Assembly (NCBI GenBank): GCA_002700095.1
Contig: PACL01000057.1
Location: 1 to 50,813 of the forward strand
Direction: 5' to 3'
Origin: Fulvimarina sp.
Lineage (GTDB): Bacteria; Pseudomonadota; Alphaproteobacteria; Rhizobiales; Rhizobiaceae
DNA length: 50,813 nt
The notes beneath the pieces were generated by a model. That model made no database searches, was not told the DNA's origin, and was given only the letters and a program-made list of their open reading frames with translations. Position 1 is the stretch's first letter, and the number at the start of each line of letters is the position of its first letter. Below, in pieces: positions 28,849-40,312 of this stretch. A program made the translations under genes and the position numbers.

Positions 28849-29874
28849 ATGTCGACGATACCGATCGATGCAAGGCCCAGCCCGACCACGGCGGCCATCC
28901 GCCGCTGGACCGCGGCGATCGCTCTGTCGGCCAGCCTGGCCGTCTCGTTATTCGGCGGTCCCGCCGCTGCCGAGGACATAGCGGCCCCGGCGGCGCAATC
29001 CGCGGCGGGCTCCGAGGGTGCGGCATCGACGAGGACCGTGTCACGGATCGGCGTGGTCTCGGCCTTCGAGCCGGAATGGCAGAGCCTGAAGGCCGGCCTC
29101 CATGATCCCGAGACGGTGCGGATCAATGGCGTCGACTTCGTCACCGGAGAGCTGGCCGGCAAGGATGTCGTCCTGTTCCTCAGCGGCGTCAGCATGGTCA
29201 ACGCCGCGATGACGACGCAGCTGGCGCTCGATCGGTTCGGCATCGAAGCCATCGTCTTTTCGGGGATCGCGGGCGGTGTCGATCCGGAGCTCGACATCGG
29301 CGACGTCGTGGTGGCCGATCGGTGGGCGCAATATCTGGAATCGGTCTTCGCCAGGAAGAACGGCGAGGAGTGGACGCTGCCTCCCTTCGCCGACCGGGCG
29401 ACGCCGAACCACGGCATGATCTTTCCGCAGCCCGTGGAGGTCCGCTCCGGCCGATCTGAGAAGGCCGAGGACATGCTCTGGTTCGAAGTCGACGGGAGGC
29501 TGCTAGAGGTGGCGCGCCAGGTCGCGGAAAAGGTCGAGCTGGAGCGCTGCGCCGGGGAGACGTGCCTGACGCGGGCGCCGCAGGTTGTGGTCGGCGGCTC
29601 GGGCGTTTCCGGACCGGTGTTCGTCGACAATGCCGAGTTCCGGCGATATGTGGCCGAGGCCTTCGACGCCTCGGTGCTCGACATGGAGAGCGCCGCCGTC
29701 GCCCATGTCGCCTATGCCAACGCCGTGCCCTTCATTGCCTTTCGCAGCCTGTCGGATCTGGCCGGCGGCGGCGAGGGCGAGAACGAGATGGCGACGTTCT
29801 TCGCGCTGGCCTCGGAAAACTCCGCGCGCGTGGTGAAGGCGTTCGTCGCGGCGATGCCGATGGACGGGAACTGA
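28849..29874 (+). CDS. Exported MTA/SAH nucleosidase-like protein
   Basis: A 341-residue protein of the purine nucleoside phosphorylase/MTAN superfamily with an N-terminal signal sequence (basic up to residue 19, hydrophobic about 21-36, cleavage near GPAAAE at 41). The three residues that matter in MTA/SAH nucleosidase seem present: Glu in VVSAFEPEW, Glu in VLDMESAAVAH, and Asp in FRSLSDLAGG. FSGIAGGVDPELDIGDVVVAD is also typical. Two cysteines (ERCAGETC) may form a disulfide. A periplasmic enzyme would cleave nucleosides arriving from outside, perhaps for salvage, which is inference. It begins 68 bases after ssb, past a 14-bp tandem duplication. Confidence 0.85.
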   Translation: MSTIPIDARPSPTTAAIRRWTAAIALSASLAVSLFGGPAAAEDIAAPAAQSAAGSEGAASTRTVSRIGVVSAFEPEWQSLKAGLHDPETVRINGVDFVTGELAGKDVVLFLSGVSMVNAAMTTQLALDRFGIEAIVFSGIAGGVDPELDIGDVVVADRWAQYLESVFARKNGEEWTLPPFADRATPNHGMIFPQPVEVRSGRSEKAEDMLWFEVDGRLLEVARQVAEKVELERCAGETCLTRAPQVVVGGSGVSGPVFVDNAEFRRYVAEAFDASVLDMESAAVAHVAYANAVPFIAFRSLSDLAGGGEGENEMATFFALASENSARVVKAFVAAMPMDGN

Positions 29875-30135
29875 CGCGAGGCATCACGGACGGGCGAACC
29901 GGCACATTGGGGGCCCAGTTGCCCGGCCCCGACGTCGCTCCCGAGGTCGATGTCCGTCGACGACGGCGGGCGATGATGTTCGCCAGCGAGAGGATCTTGT
30001 GGCGTGGTAGGCGGCCGAGGCGCGACGGACGATCTCCGCGGCCCGGGAAGGCGGAGTCCCAGGCCGCTGGGATCGAAGCCGTGCGGGGCTTGCGTGTGAA
30101 TCCCTCGGCGCCGATCGCTGATCGGACCGAAGCTA

Positions 30136-31128
30136 TCACTCGACGGGATGCGCCTCACGGTCCTGCCGGGCGAGATCGCGATGGCCGGATTGCGACTGGA
30201 CCTCGACATAGACCTTGCGGACGATGGGGAACCGCGCGCGGATCCGCCCCTCCATCTCGCTGACCATCGCCTCGATCCGCTGCGAGACGACGTCGTCGCG
30301 GAAGTCGACGCTCATCGTCAGGAGGACGTCCTCGGGACCGAGATGCAGCGTCCGCAATTCGTTGATCGCCAGGATTTCCGGTCGCTCGCCGAGCTTTTCG
30401 CGGATCATCTTCTCGATTTCCGGGCCCGCGGCCTCGCCGATCAGCAGACCCTTCACCTCGATGGCGAGCAGGATCGCGGTCACGCCGAGGAGGATACCGA
30501 TAACGAGCGAGCCGATGGCGTCGAAGATGTGATTGCCGGTGAGCCAGGACAGGCCGATGCCGATCGCGGCGATGACGACGCCGATGCAGGCGGCCGAGTC
30601 CTCGAAGAGCACGACGAAGATCGCCGGGTCCTTCATGTTGTGGAAGTCGCGAAGCAGGCCCTGACCGCCGCGACGGTGCTGGAACTCGCGGAAGGCAACG
30701 GACCAGGAGTAGCCCTCGAAGCAGAAGGCAAGGAACAGGACCCCGAGCGCGATGAGCGGCGAGGTCAGCTCGGCTTCTTCGGTGGAGATAATGCCGACCA
30801 CGCCCTCATAGGTCGAGAAGCCGGCGCCGAGGGCGAACAGGAAGATGGCGACGAGGAAGGACCAGAAATACACCTCAGCGCCGTAGCCGAAGGGATGCTT
30901 CGCGTCTGGCGGCTTCTTGGCATTGGACAGCCCGATCAGAAGAAAGCCCTGATTGGCCGTGTCGATGACCGAGTGAATGCCTTCCGCGAGCATCGACGAA
31001 GAGCCGGTGAAGGCCGCGGCGGCGAATTTCGTGACGGCAATGGCCAGATTGGCACCGGCCGCGGCGATGACGGCCCCCTTGCTGCCTTCCGAGCCCGAGC
31101 CCGCCTTTTGTGTCGCGCCCTTTGCCAT
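30136..31128 (-). CDS. Cation diffusion facilitator (CDF) transporter
   Basis: A 330-residue inner-membrane antiporter that should export divalent metal in exchange for protons. About six spans are followed by a cytoplasmic ferredoxin-like domain from about residue 240 (EIEKMIREKLGERP, VLLTMSVDF). Span 2 holds AEGIHSVIDTANQ with the metal site HxxxD; span 5 has FEDSAACIG in place of the common H/DxxxD, as in the ZnT9-like branch, so specificity is not clear. ATG at 31126-31128 follows AAGGAGAGCAGGC, an excellent site. About 260 bases without a gene separate it from the convergent nucleosidase gene. The MarC-family gene lies just upstream on the same strand. Confidence 0.9.
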   Translation of the reverse strand: MAKGATQKAGSGSEGSKGAVIAAAGANLAIAVTKFAAAAFTGSSSMLAEGIHSVIDTANQGFLLIGLSNAKKPPDAKHPFGYGAEVYFWSFLVAIFLFALGAGFSTYEGVVGIISTEEAELTSPLIALGVLFLAFCFEGYSWSVAFREFQHRRGGQGLLRDFHNMKDPAIFVVLFEDSAACIGVVIAAIGIGLSWLTGNHIFDAIGSLVIGILLGVTAILLAIEVKGLLIGEAAGPEIEKMIREKLGERPEILAINELRTLHLGPEDVLLTMSVDFRDDVVSQRIEAMVSEMEGRIRARFPIVRKVYVEVQSQSGHRDLARQDREAHPVE

Positions 31129-31259
31129 GCCTGCTCTCCTTTCCGTGATCGAGCGAACAACACGCGATCGCCCGAAACGTTGCCTCTCCAGCCATTCCTG
31201 CTGCGGGACGGGTTCTTGGCGCCTGCAGCCGGCCCGAGCAGCCAGGTGAGGCGGCAAAG

Positions 31260-31910
31260 TCAGGCGGTGGGGCGGGCGACGTGGCTGGTGGATTCGACGA
31301 GGGCCGCCGCGCCGTCCGCGACGAACTGCACCGCGAGTGCCGCGAGGAGGACGCCGAGCAACCGGGATATCACCGCCCGGCTGGTGACGCCGAGATACCG
31401 GTCGAGCCGATGGGCAACGGCAAGGAAGGCGAAGGTGGCGGCGACGGCGACAAAGATCACGCCGAGCAGCGCAGCCTTGCCCACGACGCCCGGCAGGTTG
31501 CCGGAGAGCAGGATCACCGCAGAGATGGCGCCGGGGCCCGCCATCAGCGGGATCGCGAGGGGGAACGCTGCGACGTCGCCGCCGTCGCTGTCCTCGACCG
31601 CGTGGCTGGCGCTCTTCTGCTTGCGCTCGGCGCGCCGTTCGAAGACCAGCTCAAAGCCGATCCAGAAAAGGAACAGCCCGCCGGCGAGGCGGAACGCCCC
31701 GAGCGTGATTCCCAGTACTTCCAAGAGCGCGAGGCCCGTGAGGCCGAAGAGCGCCAGGATGGCGAAGGTGATGACCGAGGCCCGCAGCGCTATGGCGCCA
31801 CGCACGGCCGAGCTCGCTCCCGGCGTCAAGGCGAGGAAGAGCGGGACCAGCCCGAACGGATCGAGGATCACGAACAGCGTGACGAAGCCATTGAGGAGGA
31901 TGTCGAACAT
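31260..31910 (-). CDS. MarC-family integral membrane protein
   Basis: A 216-residue protein with about six predicted spans and the MarC signatures: FVTLFVILDPFGLVPLFLAL at the N-terminus, FRLAGGLFLFWIGFELV, then FPLAIPLMAGPGAIS. The family was once linked to multiple antibiotic resistance in Escherichia coli, but that link was not upheld and the function is unknown. ATG at 31908-31910 is preferred to a GTG two codons upstream; no strong ribosome site is present for either. It diverges from gyrA across 278 bases and is followed by the CDF gene on the same strand. Confidence 0.9.
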   Translation of the reverse strand: MFDILLNGFVTLFVILDPFGLVPLFLALTPGASSAVRGAIALRASVITFAILALFGLTGLALLEVLGITLGAFRLAGGLFLFWIGFELVFERRAERKQKSASHAVEDSDGGDVAAFPLAIPLMAGPGAISAVILLSGNLPGVVGKAALLGVIFVAVAATFAFLAVAHRLDRYLGVTSRAVISRLLGVLLAALAVQFVADGAAALVESTSHVARPTA

Positions 31911-32188
31911 CGGCACGAGCCCCGTGTCGGGATTGGTGACCTCCGGCGTAACAGCTTCCCGGCGAACGGGCTAGGCGCGGTTCTCGCGCGCCGGAAGGAG
32001 CAGCGATTCGCCCCTGAGGGGCCGCCGACACGTGGTGGACACAAAGCTTTTGCAAGTTTCTTTAGTGTAGCTCTCAACTATCTGACAAATATGGATTTTT
32101 CATCCCTTCGCGGCACCCGCGTCATTTGCGCTCGCGGCCCCGCCGCGCTATAGCGAAGCGAGCAAATTCCCGCTGATCAGGATCTCTC

Positions 32189-35053
<2,865 letters not shown>

Positions 35054-35106
35054 TCGGCAGCTGATTCGCCCGGCGCGGCGGGAACCGGACGCAGATCGAG
35101 ATGAAG

Positions 35107-35145
35107 AACGGCCATTCCGGCGGATCGCGGGGGTGGCCGTTTTCG
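35107..35145 (+). terminator. Terminator after gyrA
   Basis: AACGGCCA (35107-35114) pairs with TGGCCGTT (35134-35141), followed by TTCGCG. The loop is long (19 bases) and the U-tract short (TTTTC including the end of the stem), so it is a moderate intrinsic terminator located 54 bases past the gyrA stop. Confidence 0.7.
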
Positions 35146-35296
35146 CGTCTGCTCCTGGGGCGCCAAGCCTTTCGCCACCGCTCGGGCCGCGCGTCGCGGC
35201 CTGCCCGCGATCCGGTTGCGGACGCAGCGACTTCCCAAACGTCAGAAACAGTCGGGGATGATGGCCATGCACCCGGCTCGAATTTGCCTTCCACCT

Positions 35297-35311
35297 TTTA
35301 ATTGCTCTAAA
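35297..35311. promoter_or_regulatory. Possible iron-control element upstream of rirA
   Basis: TTTAATTGCTCTAAA is an imperfect palindrome in an AT-rich patch 66 bases upstream of rirA. It loosely resembles the TTTAGAA/TTCTAAA type of site described for the haem-iron regulator Irr, which represses rirA in Agrobacterium. The left half-site deviates, so this is only a candidate. Confidence 0.3.
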
Positions 35312-35376
35312 TAAGCCATACCTAGGGGACAGGAGGAGGAGCGGCTTCGCCGCTTCACGACAAGGGCAATCTGCAC

Positions 35377-35838
35377 ATGCGCCTCACGCGGCAAACCAAC
35401 TACGCGATCCGGATCCTGATGTATCTCGCCACCAATCCCGGCCGGTTGAGCAAGCTCGGCGAGGTCGCCCGGTCCTACGCGGCGCCCGAGCCCTTCATGT
35501 TCAAGATCCTGCAGCCGCTGGTCGCCTCCGGCTTCGTCGAGACCGTGCGGGGCCGCAATGGCGGGATCCGGCTGGGACGTCCCGCCACCGCCATCACGCT
35601 TCGGGAGGTCGTCGAGCTGATGGAGGAGAATTTCGCCATGGCGGAATGCTTCGACGGCGGCGTGACGGACTGCCCGCTGGTGTTCCAGTGCGAGTTGAAC
35701 GCGGCGCTGCGCCAGGCGCTCGATGCCTTCCTCTCCACCCTCGGCCGGTTCTCGATCGCCGACCTGGTGGAGAACCGTCCGTTCATGTCGCAGACCCTCG
35801 GTATCCCGATGGCTCCGGAGCACGCGGCGCTTTCATGA
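35377..35838 (+). CDS. rirA: Rrf2-family iron regulator RirA
   Basis: RirA represses iron-uptake genes in rhizobia when iron is plentiful and senses iron through a labile Fe-S cluster. The 153-residue protein has the Rrf2 winged helix in residues 1-65 (MRLTRQTNYAIRILMYLA; VETVRGRNGGIRLGRPA) and three cysteines, Cys91, Cys99 and Cys105 (MAECFDGGVTDCP, FQCELN), spaced as in RirA. IscR and NsrR have other spacings or lengths. ATG 35377 begins the conserved MRLTRQTNYA. The stop overlaps the next gene's ATG (ATGA). A weak AAGGGC is the only ribosome site close to the start. Confidence 0.93.
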   Translation: MRLTRQTNYAIRILMYLATNPGRLSKLGEVARSYAAPEPFMFKILQPLVASGFVETVRGRNGGIRLGRPATAITLREVVELMEENFAMAECFDGGVTDCPLVFQCELNAALRQALDAFLSTLGRFSIADLVENRPFMSQTLGIPMAPEHAALS

Positions 35839-36143
35839 CTTCCAGATCCCAAGCGGCGGAGCGCCCGGCGGAGGACGACGCCGTCTGGGAGAGCGCTCCC
35901 TCGCCCTGCATCGACGTCTGCAAGTACAAGCGGCAGGGCCGTTGCATCGGCTGTTCGATGACCAAGGCTGAGAAGGAATCCTTCCCGCATCACGGCGGCG
36001 CCGACGCCAAGCGCGAATTCATCGAGGCGCTGATTGCGCGGATCGCCGAGAGCGGACGCAATCCGGCCTTCTGGGCCTATACCTACCAGCACAAATGCAA
36101 GCGCGAAGGCGTGCCATGCCCGGTCGAGGTGGCCGAGGAATAG
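35835..36143 (+). CDS. DUF1289-domain protein, coupled to rirA
   Basis: A 102-residue protein with the DUF1289 cysteine motif: SPCIDVCKYKRQGRCIGCSM, with Cys25, Cys29, Cys37 and Cys40, likely a metal or Fe-S site. The second half (FIEALIARIAE, FWAYTYQHKC) is less conserved and carries two more cysteines. The function of the family is unknown. The start ATG overlaps the rirA stop by 4 bases, so it should be translated together with the regulator. That context points to iron or Fe-S metabolism, which is inference. Confidence 0.88.
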   Translation: MTSRSQAAERPAEDDAVWESAPSPCIDVCKYKRQGRCIGCSMTKAEKESFPHHGGADAKREFIEALIARIAESGRNPAFWAYTYQHKCKREGVPCPVEVAEE

Positions 36144-36246
36144 CCTTCAGCCGCTGAAGTCGTTCCGCGCGGCGGCCAATTCGCGGGATGCGTGATGCGA
36201 AGGGCGGGACCTCCCGATCCGCCCGGACATCAGACCTTGGGCGCGC

Positions 36247-37530
36247 CTACTCCCGTGCCAGCCTCTGCGCTTTCCTCAACTGCGGGAACATCCACGCCCA
36301 TAGCGCTGCGACGCCCACCGTTGCGGCGCCGCCGAGGACGACGGCCGGCACCGCGCCGATCAGCTTCGCCATGCCGCCGGCCCGGAACTCGCCGAGTTCG
36401 TTGGAGGCGCCGATGAACACCATGTTGACCGCATTGACCCGGCCGCGCACGTCGTCCGGCGTCCACAGCTGCATCAGCGTCTCGCGGACATAGACGCTGA
36501 TCATGTCGGAGGCCCCCATCATCATCAGCGCCGGCACCGAGATCCATATGGACGTCGACAGGCCGAACATCATGGTGAAGGCGCCGAACAGCCCGACGAA
36601 GACGAACATGATCGCGCCGGCATGGTTCCGGATCGGATAGGCGGCGAGATAGACCGCCATCGGCAACGCGCCGAGGCCGGGCGCCGCCCGCAGCAGCCCG
36701 AGTGCGATGGGGCCGGCGTCGAGGACGTCGCGGGCATAGACCGGCATCAGCGCGACGGCGCCGCCGAGAAGGACGGCGAAGAGATCCAGCGAGATCGCGC
36801 CGAGGACGATGGGCTCGCTCCAGATGAACCGAAAACCCGCGACGATGGTCTCGAGGCTCGCCGGCTCGCTGGAGCGGCGACGGGCGGGAGCCTTGATCAC
36901 CAACGCGAAGATCGCCGCGATGACGAACAGGGCGGCGCCGCTGCCATAGGCGAGCAGTGGCGAGACGCCGTAGAGGAGGCCGCCGGCGACCGGGCCGACG
37001 ATCGCGGCGATCTGCCAGGAGGACGAGTTCCAGGCAATGGCGTTGGCGAGCTCGTCGCGGGTGACGAGGTTGACGACGAGGGAACTCGAGGCCGGGCCGA
37101 AGAAGGCGCGAGCGATGCCGAAGACGATCAGGATGCCGAAGATCGGCGTCGGCGTCGCAAGGCCGTGATAGGTGAGCGCGAGGAGAACGATGGCGCCGAT
37201 CCCCTCGATTGCCACCGCGATCGCCATGATCAGGCGGCGGGAGTAGCGGTCGGCCGCCGCCCCGGTGACGAGGACGAGGAAGAAGGCCGGCGCGAACTGG
37301 CAGAGGCCGACTAGGCCGAGATCCCACGGATCGCGGGTCAGATCGTAGATCTGCCAGCCGACCGAGACGATGACGATCTGCGTCGCGAAGGTCGCGGCGA
37401 AGCGGGACAGCCAGTAGAGGAGAAAGCGCTTGTTGCGGAAGGCGGCGAAGCGGTCCTCGCCGTGGGGCGCTTCCGGCACCTTGGGCGCCGGAGTGGTGGC
37501 GGAAGGCAGGGACGTCGGTTCGTCGGTCAC
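36247..37530 (-). CDS. MFS transporter (EntS-like exporter)
   Basis: A 427-residue inner-membrane protein with about 12 predicted spans. It starts with FRNKRFLLYWLSRFAATFATQI and has GAAADRYSRRLIM as the loop 2-3 motif of the superfamily. The closest resemblance is to MFS_3/EntS-type exporters, which include the enterobactin exporter and other efflux pumps; the substrate is unknown. The start is GTG at 37528-37530, as no ATG occurs before the membrane core; no strong ribosome site is seen. It lies about 100 bases after the convergent rirA-DUF1289 pair, so a link to siderophore export is possible but unproven. Confidence 0.9.
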   Translation of the reverse strand: MTDEPTSLPSATTPAPKVPEAPHGEDRFAAFRNKRFLLYWLSRFAATFATQIVIVSVGWQIYDLTRDPWDLGLVGLCQFAPAFFLVLVTGAAADRYSRRLIMAIAVAIEGIGAIVLLALTYHGLATPTPIFGILIVFGIARAFFGPASSSLVVNLVTRDELANAIAWNSSSWQIAAIVGPVAGGLLYGVSPLLAYGSGAALFVIAAIFALVIKAPARRRSSEPASLETIVAGFRFIWSEPIVLGAISLDLFAVLLGGAVALMPVYARDVLDAGPIALGLLRAAPGLGALPMAVYLAAYPIRNHAGAIMFVFVGLFGAFTMMFGLSTSIWISVPALMMMGASDMISVYVRETLMQLWTPDDVRGRVNAVNMVFIGASNELGEFRAGGMAKLIGAVPAVVLGGAATVGVAALWAWMFPQLRKAQRLARE

Positions 37531-37610
37531 GCGGAAAGCCTGGGATCAGCGGGCGCTAGGCGCTCCGCCGGACGGGCAGGGGCGTCGTGTGTCCCGGCGG
37601 GAAAGCGCCG

Positions 37611-37641
37611 TGCCTGCCGGACCGAATCGGTCCGGCAGGCA
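37611..37641. terminator. Strong hairpin after the aldo/keto reductase gene
   Basis: A perfect 14-bp inverted repeat, TGCCTGCCGGACCG at 37611-37624 and CGGTCCGGCAGGCA at 37628-37641, with a 3-base loop. It starts 14 bases past the minus-strand aldo/keto reductase stop. There is no U-tract on either strand, so it may terminate poorly alone or protect the 3' end of that message ahead of the MFS gene. Confidence 0.6.
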
Positions 37642-37655
37642 GTCGAGCATCGCCC

Positions 37656-38699
37656 TTACAACGGAAGCGGGTGGCGGCGATAGACGGCGGCGATGTCGGC
37701 CATCACCGCGTCGGACAGATCGATCTCAGCCGCGCCGATATTGGTCTTCAGCTGGTCGACGTCGGTGGCGCCGATGATCACCGCCGTCATGAACGGCCGG
37801 GTCAGGGCGAAGGCGATGGCCATGGCGGCCGGATCGAGCCCGTGCTTGCGGGCCACTTCGCAGTATTCGTCGGCTACGGAGACCGCATATTCGGTGTGAC
37901 GGCCGCCGAGGCCCTTGTTGATCGCGCCGCGCGAGCCGGGGGGAATGGCGCCGGCGGTGTATTTGCCGGTGAGGAGACCGGCCGCCAGCGGCGAATAGGC
38001 GAGGAGGCCGACCTGTTCGTTGATCGCCGTCTCGGCAAGGTCGAGGTCGAAGATCCGGTGCATCAGCGAATATTCGTTCTGGATCGAGGCGACGCGCGGC
38101 GTGCCGTCCCGCTCGGCGATCGACGCGAACTGCATGACGCCCCAGGCGGACTCGTTGGAGAGGCCGACATGGCGGATCTTGCCGGCCTTCACCTGCTTGC
38201 CGAGCTCGTGCAGCACCTCCTCGATATTGGCCTTGACCGCGTCGGGCTTCTGGCCGCTCGGATCGAAGGTCCAGTTCTGTCGGAAGTGGTAGGAGCCGCG
38301 GTTCGGCCAGTGCAGCTGGTAGAGGTCGATATGGTCGGTCTTCAGCCGCTTCAGGCTGGCGTCCAGGGCGCGGCGCACAGAATCGGCGGTGATCGGCTCG
38401 CCGTCACGGACCTTGTCGTTGCCGGCGCCGGTGATCTTGGAGGCAAGCACCACGTCGTCGCGCCGGCCATTGGCGGCGAACCAGGAGCCGATGATCTCCT
38501 CGGTGCGACCGACGGTCTCGGCGAGGAGGGGCGTCGTCGGGTACATCTCGGCCGCGTCGAAAAAGTTCACTCCCATTTCGACGGCGAGGTCCATCTGCGC
38601 ATGGCCTTCGGCTTCGCTGTTCTGCGATCCCCAGGTCATGGTGCCGAGGCAGATTTCGCTGACGGACAGGCCGGTGCGGCCGAGCGGGCGATATTTCAT
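37656..38699 (-). CDS. Aldo/keto reductase (Tas-like)
   Basis: A 347-residue NADPH-dependent oxidoreductase with a TIM barrel. It begins MKYRPLGRTGLSVSEICLGT and continues with GVNFFDAAEMYP (the catalytic Asp and Tyr), LASKITG (Lys), and YQLHWPNRG (His). The long loop and PTTPLLAETVGRTEEIIG place it in the Tas/YhdN-like branch of the superfamily. The physiological substrate is unknown. ATG at 38697-38699 is the conserved start; a 66-residue upstream extension overlaps the promoter region of the divergent peptidase gene and is rejected. A strong hairpin follows the gene. Confidence 0.92.
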   Translation of the reverse strand: MKYRPLGRTGLSVSEICLGTMTWGSQNSEAEGHAQMDLAVEMGVNFFDAAEMYPTTPLLAETVGRTEEIIGSWFAANGRRDDVVLASKITGAGNDKVRDGEPITADSVRRALDASLKRLKTDHIDLYQLHWPNRGSYHFRQNWTFDPSGQKPDAVKANIEEVLHELGKQVKAGKIRHVGLSNESAWGVMQFASIAERDGTPRVASIQNEYSLMHRIFDLDLAETAINEQVGLLAYSPLAAGLLTGKYTAGAIPPGSRGAINKGLGGRHTEYAVSVADEYCEVARKHGLDPAAMAIAFALTRPFMTAVIIGATDVDQLKTNIGAAEIDLSDAVMADIAAVYRRHPLPL

Positions 38700-38908
38700 G
38701 AAGACGATCCCGAATGCGGAGATGGAAGCGGACAAGGAGAGGATCGGCCCGACGCGCTGCCTCGGGGCCGTTGCCGCGAACATAGCCGCATCGCCGCATC
38801 GTGCAATGGCCGGCGCAAAACGTGGATCTGCGGGCACCCAACTTGCCGAAGCGGGTGGCGAACCGATACTTCGTCCCCGAAACTGCAATTTCAGCAAAGG
38901 ATCACGCC

Positions 38909-40312
38909 ATGGCCGGTCTCGACAGCGTGCTCGCCTGCCTCGACCTCAATCTCGATCGCGCCGTCGGGCGCCTGTCCGACCTCCTGCGCATTCCGTCGAT
39001 CTCCACCGATCCCGCCTATGCCGAAGACTGCCGGCGCGCCGCCGAGTATCTCGCCGGCGACCTGTCGGCGATCGGCTTCGACGCCGCGGTGCGCGACACG
39101 CCCGGCCATCCGATGGTCGTCGCCCATCACGAGGGACCTGCGCCCAAAGATGGCGTGAAGGCGCCGCATGTCCTGTTCTACGGGCATTACGACGTCCAGC
39201 CGGTGGACCCGGTCTCCGAGTGGCACACCGGCCCGTTCGAGCCGGTGGTGCAGGAGATGCCGGACGGCACGAAGCGCATCGTCGCCCGCGGTTCGGCCGA
39301 CGACAAGGGTCAGCTGATGACCTTCATCGAGGCCTGCCGGGCCTTCAAGGCCGAGACCGGCGGCCTGCCCTGCCGGGTGACGATCTTCCTGGAAGGGGAG
39401 GAAGAGTCCGGTTCGCCTTCGCTCAACCCCTTCCTCGACGCCAACCGGGAGGAACTCTCCGCCGACGTCGCGCTGGTCTGCGACACCAACATGTGGAACC
39501 GCGATACCCCGGCGATCTCGACCGGCCTGCGCGGCATGGTGGGGGAGGAAGTCGTCATTAAGGCCGCCAGCCGCGACCTCCATTCCGGCTATTACGGCGG
39601 CGCGGCGCAGAACCCCATTCATGTCCTCGCGAATATCCTCGCCGACATGCATGACGCCGACGGCCGGGTCACCATTCCCGGCTTCTACGACGGCGTCGAG
39701 GAGCTGCCGGACGTTGTCCGCAAGAGCTGGGATAGCCTCGACTTTTCCGAAGCGGACTTCCTCGGCGAGGTCGGCCTCAGCGTGCCGTCGGGCGAGAAGG
39801 GCCGCTCTGTCCTCGAGCAGACCTGGTCGCGGCCGACCGCCGAAGTCAACGGCATTGCCGGCGGCTACAACGGCAAGGGCTTTAAGACCGTCATCGCCGC
39901 CGAGGCCTCGGCCAAGGTGTCGTTCCGGCTGGTGTTCTCCCAGGACCCGGCGAAGATCCGGGCGGCGTTCCACGCCTTTGTCGAGGCGCGGCTGCCGGCG
40001 GACTGCACCGCCGAGTTCCACGCCCATGGCGGCTCGCCCGCGATCCAGCTGCCGTTCGATTCGCCGCTTCTGGAAAAGGCGCGGGGAGCGCTGTCGGATG
40101 AATGGCCGAAGCCGGCGGTCATGATCGGCATGGGCGGCTCGATCCCGGTGGTCGGCGAGTTCAAGTCGCGGCTCGGCATGGAGTCGCTGCTGATCGGCTT
40201 CGGCCTCGGCGACGACGCCATCCACTCGCCCAACGAGAAGTACGAGATGAGCTCGTTCCACAAGGGCCAGCGCTCCTGGGCGCGTGTCCTGGCGGCGCTG
40301 GGCGAGGGGTGA
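38909..40312 (+). CDS. M20-family dipeptidase
   Basis: A 467-residue metallopeptidase of the M20 (ArgE/DapE/CPG2/carnosinase) family. Metal ligands are in VLFYGHYDVQPVDP (His and Asp), RGSADDKGQ (bridging Asp), the catalytic EGEEESGSP, VCDTNMW and, near the C-terminus, DAIHSPNEK (His). RDLHSGYYGGAAQNP starts the dimerisation domain. There is no signal peptide, so it acts in the cytoplasm, probably on dipeptides or related amides. ATG 38909 follows AAAGGATCACGCC; the longer upstream frame is rejected. It diverges from the aldo/keto reductase gene. Confidence 0.93.
   Translation: MAGLDSVLACLDLNLDRAVGRLSDLLRIPSISTDPAYAEDCRRAAEYLAGDLSAIGFDAAVRDTPGHPMVVAHHEGPAPKDGVKAPHVLFYGHYDVQPVDPVSEWHTGPFEPVVQEMPDGTKRIVARGSADDKGQLMTFIEACRAFKAETGGLPCRVTIFLEGEEESGSPSLNPFLDANREELSADVALVCDTNMWNRDTPAISTGLRGMVGEEVVIKAASRDLHSGYYGGAAQNPIHVLANILADMHDADGRVTIPGFYDGVEELPDVVRKSWDSLDFSEADFLGEVGLSVPSGEKGRSVLEQTWSRPTAEVNGIAGGYNGKGFKTVIAAEASAKVSFRLVFSQDPAKIRAAFHAFVEARLPADCTAEFHAHGGSPAIQLPFDSPLLEKARGALSDEWPKPAVMIGMGGSIPVVGEFKSRLGMESLLIGFGLGDDAIHSPNEKYEMSSFHKGQRSWARVLAALGEG

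Larger units (their letters stand above)
35054..35376. other. Intergenic region between gyrA and rirA
   Basis: These 323 bases hold the gyrA terminator (35107-35145), an AT-rich patch with a possible iron-control motif (35297-35311), an AGGAGGAGG run at about 35331-35339 and a small GCGGC-TTC-GCCGC hairpin (35343-35355) upstream of rirA. I see no gene. Confidence 0.6.
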
